From contig CAJJDO010000081.1 of the NCBI GenBank assembly GCA_905183005.1, forward strand, positions 192,212 through 256,211: 64,000 nt of DNA. The letters run 5' to 3'. Of the stretch, positions 12,677 to 24,524 are shown in pieces (the stretch's first letter is position 1; every line of letters starts with the position of its first letter). This DNA is from Paramecium pentaurelia (taxonomy: Eukaryota > Ciliophora > Oligohymenophorea > Peniculida > Parameciidae). Below the pieces are notes generated by a model. The model ran no database searches, was not told the origin of the DNA, and saw only the letters and a list, made by a program, of their open reading frames with translations. Both the position numbers and the translations under genes were made by a program.

Positions 12677-13410
12677 TTCAGCCTTGAAATTATATACCTA
12701 ACAATTAAGACTATTGAATGGAAAATTCAAACAAAAAAAAAATAGAGGTTTCCTGATAAACACTATATAATACATCACAATAAATAAAAATATTGAGGAT
12801 TAGTGTAAATTTATAGAATTAAATAATCATATGTATATATATTTTGTTAATTAATTTATTTTTAATATTTAAAAGAGATAGATTTTTTCTTTTATTTAAT
12901 ACAATTTATTTTCAACATGTTTTGAAATTAGATAAAATACTGAGTCCTTTATATTTTTTTTTTGAATAAAATATGATATTTATAAGATAAACGAAATTAT
13001 ATATTTAAGAATTGAATTATATTGATATAGTCATAAATTGAAAAATTCAATTTATCGAAATTTGGTTTCTACATGTATTTTAATACATTACATTAAAGAT
13101 TTAATACTAGATTTATTTTAACTGCATAATATGTTTTTTATTATAGGATTTTATAAAGTATTGCTGTTGCAAATTTTATTTAAAAGTTTCATCAACCTGA
13201 AAATGTGCCTCCATTTAGCAGAATAAATACTTTTGCGTCTTAATCAACACATATGTAAAATCACACAAAACCCTCACTTTCTTAAGCTTTTCTTACAAAT
13301 GTATATAAATTTTAATTGAAAAAATACAATTTATTTAAGAAATTGGAATTCAAAATAAACATAGCATTTATTTTGAAAACATTGTTTATTATTTAATAAG
13401 ATTAAATTTA

Positions 13411-13622
13411 ATTAACTTTTATTTCTGATGATGTTATAATTGGGGTCATCCAAGGAGCTGTTTCCTTCGATACCTTTACATGATGGTAGCGTTAGGGACG
13501 AGAGCTGACCATGATCATCAAGGAAATCAGAATTAAATCAGGAGGGTGAAATTTAAGGACTCGTTACAAGGACACCTCGAAAAAAAGACCTGGTTGAGGG
13601 TAATCCCTCGGATAAAGATGTG
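13411..13622. ncRNA. GC-rich island, candidate structured non-coding RNA gene
   Basis: In DNA of about 20% GC this interval jumps to roughly half GC for about 190 bp. It has no long open frame. It can form many local stems: GAGGG/CCCTC (13596-13609, TAAT loop, extendable by G-U pairs), AAGGA/TCCTT (13452-13467), TACC/GGTA (13471-13488), GGGTG/CACC (13544-13576), a longer-range pairing of 13423-13432 with 13514-13532, and CTTTTAT with ATAAAG closing the ends. The plus strand has no T4 run inside the GC-rich part, which fits a Pol III or snRNA-type transcript. The minus strand has T7 inside, which argues against Pol III on that strand. I compared it by eye with SRP, RNase P, U3, U1-U6, telomerase and 5S RNA and found no decisive match. 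Strand and class are undetermined. Confidence 0.45.
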
Positions 13623-13844
13623 CAAAAATTAATTAGATTTTAATAAATTTACATTATTTTGGAAATGAATTATAATATATTATAAAAGCAGAAAATGGAT
13701 TAATTTTTTAGAATTAAATTAGAATAAATGTTATAAAATTATATTAAAGTATAAAAAATATATTATTTTGTCTTAAATTTGATATAATATATTGTATTTT
13801 AAAATGTGAATTTTAAATATTCTATTTAAATAAATATTGATTAA

Positions 13845-16800
13845 TCTTAAAGCTTTTAAAACGGATTTATTAATATTTGATTTAATGTTATTGTGTAAAT
13901 ATATATAAGTTTTTAAATAAAATAATTATATATTTTAAGTTAATTATGTTAAATTTTTAATACAAAAATATATAAATGCTTTAAAAATTGATTTATTTAT
14001 ATTTTTAAGTTAATTATGTTAAATTCTTAACACAAAAAATATATAAATGCTTTAAAAATGGATTTATTTATATTTTATGTTAATTATGTTAATTTGTTAA
14101 TATAAAATTATCTAAATGCTTTTAAAAAACTTAAACTAAATATATACATCCATTTTTAAAAAATTTATATATTTCTTAATTTCAGAATTTAACATAATTA
14201 ACTTAAAACATAAATAAATCCATTTTTTAAAGCATTTATATATTTTTTGTGTTCAGTATTTAACATAATTAACTTAAAATATAAATAAATCCATTTTTAA
14301 AGCATTTTTATAATTTTTGTATTAAGAATTTAACATAATTAACTTAAAATATAAATAAATCCATTTTTAAAGCATTTATATATTTCCTGTATTAAGATAT
14401 CAACATGATTAACTTAAAAATATAAATAAATCAATTTTTAAAGCATTTATATATTTTTTGTATTAAGATATCAACATAATTAACTTAAAAATTTTAATTC
14501 ATCCATTTTTAAAGCATTTAAAGCATTTATATATTTTTTATATTAAGAATTTAACATAATTAATATTAAATTTTAATTCATCCATTTTTAAAGCATTTAT
14601 ATATTTTCTGTATTAAGATATCAACATAATTAACTTAAAATATAAATAAATCAATTTTTTAAGCATTTATATATTTTTTGTATTTAGAATTTAACATAAT
14701 TAACATAAAAATATAAATAAATCAATTTTTAAAGCATTTATATATTTTATGTAATAAAAATTTAACATAATTCACTTAAAATATAAATAAATCATTTTTT
14801 AAAGCATTTATATATTTCCTTTATTAAGATATCAACATAATTAACTTAATATACATTAATAAATCATTATTTAAAGCATTTATATTTTTTGAATTAAGAA
14901 TTTAACATAATTAACATTAAATATAAATAAATCCATTTTAAAAGCATTTATATATTTATTGTATTAAGATTTCAACAAAATTAACCTAAAAATATAAATA
15001 AATCAATTTTTAAAGCTTTTATATATTTGTTGTTTTAAAAATTTAACATAATTAACTTAAAACATAAATTAAATCTATTTTTAAAGCATTTATATATTTT
15101 TCTGTATTAAGATATCAACATAATTAACTTAAAAATATAAATAAATCAATTTTTAAAGCATTTATATATTTTATGTAATAAAAATTTAACATAATTCACT
15201 TAAAATATACATTACATCTATTTTTAAAGCATTTATATATTTCTTGTATTAAGATATCAACATAATTAACATAAAATATAAATAAATCAATTTTAAAAGC
15301 ATTTATATATTTCTTGTATTAAGAATTTAACATAATTAACTTAAAACATAAATTACATCTATTTTTAAAGCATTTATATATTTTTTGTATAAAGATAACA
15401 ACATAATTATCTTAAAAATATAAATAAATCAATTTTAAAAGCATTTATATATTTATTGTATTAAGATTTCAACAAAATTAACCTAAAAATATAAATAAAT
15501 CATTTTTTAAAGCATTTATATATTTCCTTTATTAAGATATCAACATAATTAACTTAATATACATTAATAAATCATTATTTAAAGCATTTATATTTTTTGA
15601 ATTAAGAATTTAACATAATTAACATAAAAATATAAATGAATCAATTTTTAAAGCATTTATATATTTTCTTTAATAAAAATGTAACATAATTAACTTAAAT
15701 TATACATTCCATCTATTTTTAAAGCATATATATTTTTTGAATTAAGAATTTAATATAATTAACATAAAAATTTACATTCATCCATTTTTAATTCATTTAT
15801 ATATTATTTATATTAAGAATTCAACATGATTAACTTAAAATTTACATTCATCCATTTTTATAGCATTTATATATTTTTTATATTAAGAATTTAACATAAT
15901 TAATATTAAATTTTAATTCATCCATTTTTAAAGCATTTATATATTTTCTGTATTAAGATATCAACATAATTAACTTAAAGTATAAATAAATCAATTTTTT
16001 AAGCATTTATATATTTCTTGTATTAAGATATCAACATAATTAACTTAAAAATATAAATAAATCAATTTTTTAAGCATTTATATATTTTTTGTATTTAGAA
16101 TTTAACATAATTAACTTAAAATATAAATAAATCAATTTTTTAAGCATTTATATATTTCTTGTATTAAGATATCAACATAATTAACTTAAAAATATAAATA
16201 AATCAATTTTTTAAGCATTTATATATTTTCTTTAATAAAAATGTAACATAATTAACTTAAATTATACATTCCATCTATTTTTAAAGCATATATATTTTCT
16301 GTATTAAGAATTTAATATAATTAACATAAAAATTTACATTCATCCATTTTTAATTCATTTATATATTATTTATATTAAGAATTCAACATGATTAACTTAA
16401 AATTTACATTCATCATTTTTAAAGCATATGTATTTTTTGAATTAAGAATTTAACATAATTAACATAAAATATAAATAAATCTATTTTTAAAGCATTTATA
16501 TATTTTTTGTATTTAGAATTTAACATAATTAACATAAAATATAAATAAATCTATTTTTAAAGCATTTATATATTTTTTATATTAAAAATTGAACATAATT
16601 AACTTAAAAATTTATATTCATCTATTTTTATAGCATTTATATATTTTTCTGTATTAAGATATCAACAAAATTAACATAAAATTTAAATTCATCCATTTTT
16701 AAAGCATTTATATATTTTCTGTATTAAGATATCAACATAATTAACTTAAAATATATATAAATCTATTTTTAAAGCATTTATATATTTTTTGTATTTAGAA

Positions 16801-18350
16801 TTTAACATAATTAACTTAAAATATAAATAAATCAATTTTTTAAGCATTTATATATTTTCTTTAATAAAAATGTAACATAATTAACTTAAATTATACATTC
16901 CATCTATTTTTAAAGCATATATATTTTCTGTATTAAGAATTTAATATAATTAACATAAAAATTTACATTCATCCATTTTTAATTCATTTATATATTTTCT
17001 GTATTAAAATATCAACAAAATTAACATAAAATTTAAATTCATCCATTTTTAAAGCATTTATATATTTCTGTATTAAGAATTTAATATAATTAACATAAAA
17101 ATTTACATTCATCCATTTTTAATTCATTTATATATTTTCTGTATTAAAATATCAACAAAATTAACATAAAATTTAAATTCATCCATTTTTAAAGCATTTA
17201 TATTTTTTGAATTAAGAATTTAATATAATTAACATAAAATTTTAACTCATCCATTTTTATAGCATTTATATTTTTTGTATTAAGAATTTAATGTAATTAA
17301 CATAAAATATATATTCATCTATTTTTATAGCATTTATATATTTTTCTGTATTAAGATATCAACAAAATTAACATAAAATTTAAATTCATCCATTTTTAAA
17401 GCATTTATATATTTCTGTATTAAGAATTTAACATAATTAACTTAAAAATTTATATTCATCTATTTTTATAGCATTTATATATTTTTCTGTATTAAGATAT
17501 CAACAAAATTAACATAAAATTTAAATTCATCCATTTTTAAAGCATTTATATATTTCTTGTATTAAGATATCAACATAATTAACTTAAAATATAAATAAAT
17601 CCATTTTTAAAATATATATATTTTTTATATTTTTAGTTAATTATGTTAAATTCTTAACACAAAATATTTATAAATGCTTTAAAAATAGATGGAATATATA
17701 TTTTAAGTTAATTATGTTAAATTCTTAATACAGAAATATATAAATGCTTTAAAAATGGATGAATTTAAATTTTATGTTAATTTTGTTGATATCTTAATAC
17801 AGAAAAATATATAAATGCTATAAAAATAGATGAATATAAATTTTTAAGTTAATTATGTTAAATTCTTAATACAGAAATATATAAATGCTTTAAAAATGGA
17901 TGAATTTAAATTTTATGTTAATTTTGTTGATATCTTAATACAGAAAAATATATAAATGCTTTAAAAATGGATGAATTTAAATTTTATGTTAATTTTGTTG
18001 ATATCTTAATACAGAAAAATATATAAATGCTATAAAAATAGATGAATATAAATTTTTAAGTTAATTATGTTAAATTCTTAATACAGAAATATATAAATGC
18101 TTTAAAAATGGATGAATATATATTTTATGTTAATTATGTTAAATTTTTAATACAAAAAATTTATAAATGCTATAAAAATGGATGAATATAAATTTTTATG
18201 TTAATTATGATAAATTCTTTATAAAAATAAAATATAAATGCTTTAAAAATAGATTAATTTATATTTTATGTTCATTAAGGTAAATTTTAAATTTATAATT
18301 ATCTAAATGCTTTTTAAATAGATTTATATATATTGTAAGTTAATTTAGTT
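13845..18350. repeat. Macrosatellite of ~70-bp AT-rich units in three blocks of alternating orientation
   Basis: Degenerate tandem units of about 70 bp share a core with TTAACATAATTAA, AAATAAATCCATTTTTAAAG and CATTTATATAT. Block 1 (about 13845-14135) has 3-4 units in one orientation. Block 2 (about 14148-17606) has about 50 units in the opposite orientation. Block 3 (about 17630-18350) has about 10 units in the orientation of block 1. Switches fall near 14140 and 17615. Some two-unit combinations recur (for example near 16985 and 17120), showing higher-order duplication. Units carry stops in all frames and are not coding. The outer blocks can pair with the inner one, so very large hairpins are possible. 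Confidence 0.9.
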
Positions 18351-19886
18351 ACAATATTAATAAAAGGTTATTAAAAATTTTTTAAATGGATTGTTCATTT
18401 CAATTTAATTATTATAATGTTTAGATAAAATTATATCAAAGTAAAAAATATCAGATTATTTTATTCAAAAAAAATTGATTAAATTTACATTATTTGTCAT
18501 TTATAATATAAAATTATACAAATCCATTATAAATAACATAATGTATTTTAATTCAATTAAGTTAAAGAGTTATATAAAGGCTTTGCAAATGGATATAATT
18601 TTATAAATTTGATTAGATATCTATTATTTTTAAAAAATTATATATAAACTCTATAAAATCTTTAAAAGGAATAAATTTCATATCTATTATCTTTAAATTT
18701 TAATTATTTAATTAAATATAAATTATTTAACAATTTTTTTTCATACTCATTTTAATGTTATCATAAAAAATGAAATTGCATAACAGTAAATAAAATTACC
18801 ATTAAATGCTTATTTTTAAATAATTTCTTCTTTTTCAATTACTTAATAAGTTTCAGTATTTATAATCTAAATCTTATAAGAGCAAGATTAATCAATTTTT
18901 ATACAAAAACCATAATGATAGTTTATAAGTATTTTATAATATAATTTTTTATAAATTAAACTGCTTATCACCTTTAAAGCTTTTCTTGGGATTTTTGACA
19001 TAAAAATATTCCTCGTTTTTGATTTTGAGACTATTTAATTATTAGAAGTAAAGATAAAATATTAATTGATATAATATCAAGTTAATTAGTTAATTTGAAA
19101 ACAAATTTGTAAAAAATTGGTTTTATAAATATACAGAATTTTAATACAATTTAATTAAAAATTATTACAATAAAGATTTTGTTAAGAAAAAATACAATTA
19201 ATGTCTCTCAATTTAAAATAATTAATTTGTCTCAATTTTATTATTAAATATTAAAAAATATTAGAGTTATAAAATAAAAGTATATATTGAGTCAATTTAA
19301 TCATTATAATTTATGATTGTATTTGATAATCTATAAATTTTTGTAATTTATTCGAATAATAAAATGTATTAATTAAATATTATGATGATAGAAACAAGAA
19401 ACTTTATAATGAATCTTTTATTATAATTCAAAATAAAATATCTACTTTTGAATAATGATAGAAGATTATAGGTTTTTTAAAAAAGAAGTCAAAGTTCAAA
19501 AATTGCTAACTAATATAATTATATTTTATCATAAAGATATAAAATATTATTCTTTGTAAATGTGATTTGATCAATTATAAATAATTTACTAGCTTTTAAT
19601 TAATTTATCAGTTAATATTATGTACTTTTGCTTATTACAAGGTAAAATCTAACAAAAAATATATATAATGTTTAAGCCTTATGGCAATACTATATAAAGT
19701 TATAATAACAACAATCAAATCCATTAAATTTAGTGACTTATAAGTTTTTTCATTTTCAATAAAGATATGGAGCTTTTCTTATAATTATTCGAATAATTCG
19801 ATTCCATTTTATGTATTTTTTTTATAAATTTTATTTTTTAAGCCAAATATAAATATGTATTGAATTTAATATAATAAATTATTGGC
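18351..19886. other. AT-rich spacer right of the macrosatellite
   Basis: About 1.5 kb of A/T-rich sequence with degraded repeat edges on the left and no gene. It ends at the start of the GTPase gene, where the gene-dense part of the window begins. Confidence 0.5.
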
Positions 19887-21506
19887 ATGTGTTGGCCTCG
19901 TCCATTATCTAACGAATTAATCAATTTTCTAAGGCAGGAATTTCCTGAAAATTAACATCCAAATAATCTAGTTGTTTCATCAAATCCATAAAACCTTAGG
20001 AACAAATATCCAACAAACAAAAAGTATTTGTTAAATAAAGGAATATATACTATCGATTAATTAGCTAACAATTAAAATGTTTTAATGATGATAATGTCTG
20101 AGGTGGAAGTTGAATAGTTTCACTTAGCCTACAGATATAGAAATAATTAAAGGTAAGAACCATTATCGTAATTGCCTTATGAAAATTCTGGATACACCTA
20201 TAGATTAGAACTATAAAATAGATTAATAGATGGTAGGAATGTTTTAGTTATTGGAGAAAAAGGTTCTGGTAAATCTACTTTGATAAATGCAATTGGGAAT
20301 TCTCTTCTTTTGGGTTATGCAGATAAGTATAGATATCATATATCTGATTATGATTTTAATGGATTTATATAAGAGTGTGATTTAGATGTATTAGATATAA
20401 AATTTAAATTTTTGGAAGTACTTGGTTATGGATAAGATCTTAAATAGAATCATAATATTATGTTATAGACATATGAGCATCTTCAAAAAAATAATGTTTA
20501 AATAGATTGTATAGTTATTTGTAGGAGATTTGGCAATTAAGCTTTAAACACAAAAGAAAAATAGATTATTTGCCATTTGGCTGAGATTTTTGGATAAGGA
20601 TATATAAACAAATGTTTTTTAGTAAATACTAATTATGATCTTGGTAATCAAATTATAGAATTATTGGCTTAAGGTTTAAATAATATAAATTAAATATATG
20701 ATTTAATGCCAAATCCAAAAATATTGTTTGTAAATTCATTAACAACTCCTTTTGAAGGTGATGCAGGAGCTTCGCGTTTTGAAACTGTGAATGTTGCCAA
20801 AAATGCAATAATCAATCTTATCTAAACTAATGCTAATAGAATTTCAATTATCAATCAAGATGCATTTAGACATAGAAGGTAAATAGAAAATGAATTATAA
20901 TATACAAAGAACTAGATTAAAATTAGTTTAGTTGAATTACTACCATGTTTAGAAAATTATTTTTCAATTTGTGAAGTCGATGAAAATCAAGATGAACTAT
21001 TCTATGCAAACACTATTTTTTGGAGCACTCTTGTAGGAGATGAAAGAATTAGAGAAGGCAAGGAATTAAGGTTAATTTTAGAAGAAATAAATTTACCTGA
21101 TTAAATATTAACAACTATTGAATAGGAATAAAGTTAACTACTAAATTCTTTAACAATTGATATAGATAGATAACAAAGAAAAAGGTAGGAAGCAATTTAC
21201 AAAGAAAAATTAAGATTTTTGAAGAATATGTTAAATAATGAAAAAAATAACAGATTAGAAACAATTTTATAATTAGCAGATGATTACATAAACAACTAAT
21301 AACATTTCTTATAATAAACATATCTTCATATAGAAGAGACAAGAGAACAATTAATTACAAGTAATATGAATAATCAATTGAAATTATATTTATAATAAGA
21401 TTAGGGTCTAGAAATTCCATAATTATAATAAGAATTTGAAGTTATCAGATAAAGATTGTATTTGCCTAATACAAATTTATTTGCAACTTAAATTATTGCA
21501 ATATGA
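19887..21506 (+). CDS. P-loop GTPase (AIG1/septin-like), 539 aa
   Basis: A single exon of exactly 540 codons from ATG to TGA. After about 120 N-terminal residues comes the sequence NVLVIGEKGSGKST (P-loop at about residues 123-131), then an Ile/Leu-rich beta strand and a C-terminal helical part rich in Gln and Glu (from about residue 350). A candidate switch/G3 region is KFLEVLGYGQD. G4 (N/TKxD) is not obvious; LVNTN is the closest. The fold most resembles AIG1/IAN or septin-like GTPases of ciliates, which act at membranes, but I cannot assign a subfamily. It has no introns, unlike most neighbours. Confidence 0.7.
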
Positions 21507-21642
21507 ATAAGATTAAATATTACAAAAACAAATAAATTATTCATTTTAGTTGTTTAATTAAGGCATTCTGGTTTATTTTTTTTTAAATTACATTTATAGT
21601 TAATAATTATTACTAATTATATGTAATAATAATTTAATTAAA

Positions 21643-22064
21643 ATGGCTTTATGGAAAGTATTTCAGAAAGCAGGATAACGATCAACAATGCCTGCTGCTT
21701 TTAAAGAGAATTTATTTGAGAAGCCATCTGAGTTTTAATATAAAGTGAAAAATATGGCAATAAGTTATGAGACAGCATCATGGATGTTAAGAGAAGGTAT
21801 AGTAGAATACAATCCAAATAAATGGGGATATGTTTTAAGTAAATCACATAGAGATTTCAATGATTATTGGACTAGAAGTATATAGAGATTAAAATTATAG
21901 CTATGTTCACTAGATGTGGATTATTTTTGACTGCTTGTTGGTTATTTAGTTGTTTATATACAAAACCAAGATTTGATTGGTAAGATTATCATGATCCAAA
22001 ATTTGAATAGAAAACATATGGTGATTTAGAAGAAGGTGGTGATGAAGGTGGAGATGATGATTGA
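21643..22064 (+). CDS. Small single-TM protein, probably mitochondrial
   Basis: The protein has 132 aa after one 23-nt intron (21878-21900). The N-terminal half is basic/aromatic (MALWKVFQKAGQRSTMPAAF...). One hydrophobic segment, CGLFLTACWLFSCLY, is followed by an acidic Asp/Gly tail (YGDLEEGGDEGGDDD). Small single-TM proteins with Trp/Tyr-rich flanks and acidic tails occur as accessory subunits of ciliate mitochondrial complexes. That is the best guess from features only; no family is recognised. Confidence 0.65.
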
Positions 22065-22141
22065 AAATAAATGAAAAATATAAATAAAGAATAAATATTA
22101 TTATAAAGATCCCATATATAATTATATTAATTTAAATTATA

Positions 22142-24080
22142 ATGAATCCTCCTCTTGGTGGAAAGATAATAAACTGTCCAGGTAAAAGAGTAGCTGATTA
22201 CCTATTTATCAAAGAGATAGGTAAAGGAGCCTTTGGATAAGTATTAATTTTGAATTAGGATAGGTATTTCAAGCAAAAAATATGTTAACAAATGAGGTGG
22301 TTGCCATAAAATGTATAGCAAGATCAAAGCTAAGTGATCATGGAGGAATAGTTGGACAATTAATTCAAAGTGAAGTAGAAGTGTTAAGATAAATCCATAA
22401 TTAACATGTTGTTAGATTAGTGTAATATTTGGAATCTGCAAATTAGTGTTATATAGTATTAGAATATTGTAATTGTAATAATATCTGATTAATAAATCAG
22501 CTGGTGATTTTGAATAGTTGTGGTAAAGTAGAAATAAACGAATTCCAGAGAATGATGCTATAAATTATATGAAATAAGTATTGGCTGGTATGTAGGCCTT
22601 ACATGAGAAAAACATATTGCATAGAGATCTCAAGTTAGCAAATATATTAATACATAATTCTACTTTAAAAATTGCAGATCTAGGATTCTGTAAATAATTG
22701 AGTGATCCAAATTAATAAGAGAAATTAAGTCTAGGATCATTAGGAAATATGGCACCAGAAGTAGTAGAATAATAACCTTATGGAATGGCAGCAGATATGT
22801 TTTCAATTGGCAGTATGTTTTATCAACTTATATTTGGATAATTTCCATTTACTAATTAAAATTAACAAAAATTCTTAGAAGATATAAAAAACAGTAAAAT
22901 ATTTCTAAATATATTAAAGACAAACCAAATTTCAGAAGAAATGGATTAGCAATTTCTTAAGAATTGGAATGGTTATTAGAGAGAATGTTAATTAAGGATC
23001 CAAATCGGAGATTGAAATGGAGTGAACTTTATTCCCATCCATTGATGCAATAAAAAGATTTAAGTAGGTATGTAATCTATATAAGGATATGCTTAATTAT
23101 CTTTGAATGCTATACAAGCAGACTTAATTAATACAAAAGAAATAGAACAATTTTATAAGGATAAAGATTAAAATAAAATGGTGGAGAAGCCTTAAGACAT
23201 TCTTTCTAGATTAAATATTAATAAATAATAAGAATTTGTTAGGGTTGTGTCTTAATAATTAATTGAAGATGACGGAACTCCTGGTTAAATGGAAGACAAT
23301 ATTAAATAGGTTGAATAATTATAATTAAATATGGAACAATAAATATAAGAAGATAAATTAGTTGAATAATATATTGATAAATATATGAGATTGAGAGATG
23401 AAATCGTATATGTATCAAGAACTTTAAATGAAGCATTTGAAAATCTTGGATTAGATTAATGTTGTTTACTTTGTCTTATGTTGGCTAAAAAGATTTATAT
23501 TTTAAATGAACGATTAACTAAGACTTTATTAGAGAAGGATAATATATTCTAAATTAATGAGCGGATATTAATAAAAGTTTATGCACATCAACATTTCTAA
23601 AAGTTTATATAATAAATTGTAGAAGAAACTACATTTGCTAAAGATTATGTTACTTATTTTGCAGAATCATTATAGTATCTTTTATATATTATATTATTAG
23701 ACTTTAGCCAAAGTTATTTTAAAATAAATAAGATTGGCATTCAGAAATTTCTAAAGAGATTTCATATTAATTTAATTCAATTTTTTAAGAAGTTCTTAAT
23801 GATTTTGTATTCAAATTAATGGAATAGACTCATTAAGTTAATGCAAATCAAGAATATGATGATTAAAAAAAAAAGAATATTAATAAACATTATTTCTAAT
23901 TATAAATACATTTAATTGATTGCAGTAAATATGATAAAATTTATAATAAACATGGGGTAATATTATTTTTAAATTTAATAGAAAGTGAATATTTATGAAT
24001 AATTTGATGGATTAGCTAATAAACCAGTTTTAGATTTGTAAACAATAGCATAATAGAAATTTAATGAAATGTTTGAATGA
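22142..24080 (+). CDS. ULK/ATG1-like Ser/Thr protein kinase
   Basis: About 598 aa after six mini-introns of 20-26 nt. The kinase domain occupies about residues 20-290: glycine loop IGKGAFGQVF, beta-3 VAIKCIARSK, catalytic loop HRDLKLAN near residue 143, APE motif as MAPEVVE, and GMAADMFSIGSMFYQ in helix F. The metal-binding DFG reads DLG (IADLGFCK). The motif set is closest to ULK/ATG1 kinases, which start autophagy and, in several lineages, control cilia. The C-terminal half is Gln-rich helical sequence (RLRDEIVYVSRTLNEAFENL) ending with TGA at 24078-24080. The intron near 23066 was placed by frame continuity (22 nt). It lies 48 bp upstream of the LC8 gene. Confidence 0.8.
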
Positions 24081-24128
24081 ATCCTAAAGTTTTAATTAAT
24101 ATATAAATATAATTAATTTCAGTTTCAA

Positions 24129-24449
24129 ATGGCAGATGAAAATTTAGAATAAATAATTGATATGCCAGAGCAATCAGACATGATCAATGATGCAAGAACT
24201 TAAGTATAATATATATCTACTTCAAGGCTAAATATGCAGTTGAACATTTTAAAGTGGAATCATAAATATCTAATTACATTAAGAAGTTTTTTGATGAGAA
24301 ATATGGTCCAAATTGGCATTGCGTTGTTGGTACTTACATCAATTAAATTCAAAGGAAAACATTTTAATTCCTATTCATCATACGAAAGCAAACGATATAT
24401 GTTTTTTTATGAAGGATAAATGGCAATATTACTATATAAAATGGGTTGA
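24129..24449 (+). CDS. Dynein light chain, LC8/DYNLL type
   Basis: A 90-aa protein, the usual LC8 length, after two introns (24204-24226 and 24330-24354). Family landmarks are intact: DMPEQSDMINDA near the N-terminus, then YAVEHFKVESQISNYIKKFF, DEKYGPNWHCVVGKHF and YMFFYEGQMAILLYKMG at the C-terminus. LC8 dimers bind dynein intermediate chains and many other partners; in ciliates they serve axonemal and cytoplasmic dyneins. Identification is near certain. Confidence 0.96.
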
Positions 24450-24524
24450 TCAATAATAAATACGTATTAAATATGCAATCCTATTCTTATTATCATCATT
24501 TTAATATATAATAATTATTTAAAT

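Larger units (their letters stand above)
10780..13410. other. Gene-poor AT-rich stretch with scattered relics
   Basis: No intact gene is supportable over 2.6 kb. It contains a perfect 17-bp inverted repeat at 10919-10957, a possible repeat-protein relic at about 11690-11940, and a short minus-strand open frame at 12455-12676 (each listed separately). The rest is A/T-rich low-complexity DNA. Confidence 0.5.

Noticed and set aside
13411..13622. Self-splicing intron, telomerase RNA, U3, SRP or RNase P RNA
   Set aside because: No ciliate telomerase template, no convincing group I core, and only partial matches to box C, CR-I or SRP loop motifs; none was good enough to name.
13845..18350. CRISPR-like array
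   Set aside because: Units are directly adjacent with no unique spacers, diverge gradually, and the organism is a eukaryote; it is a satellite.
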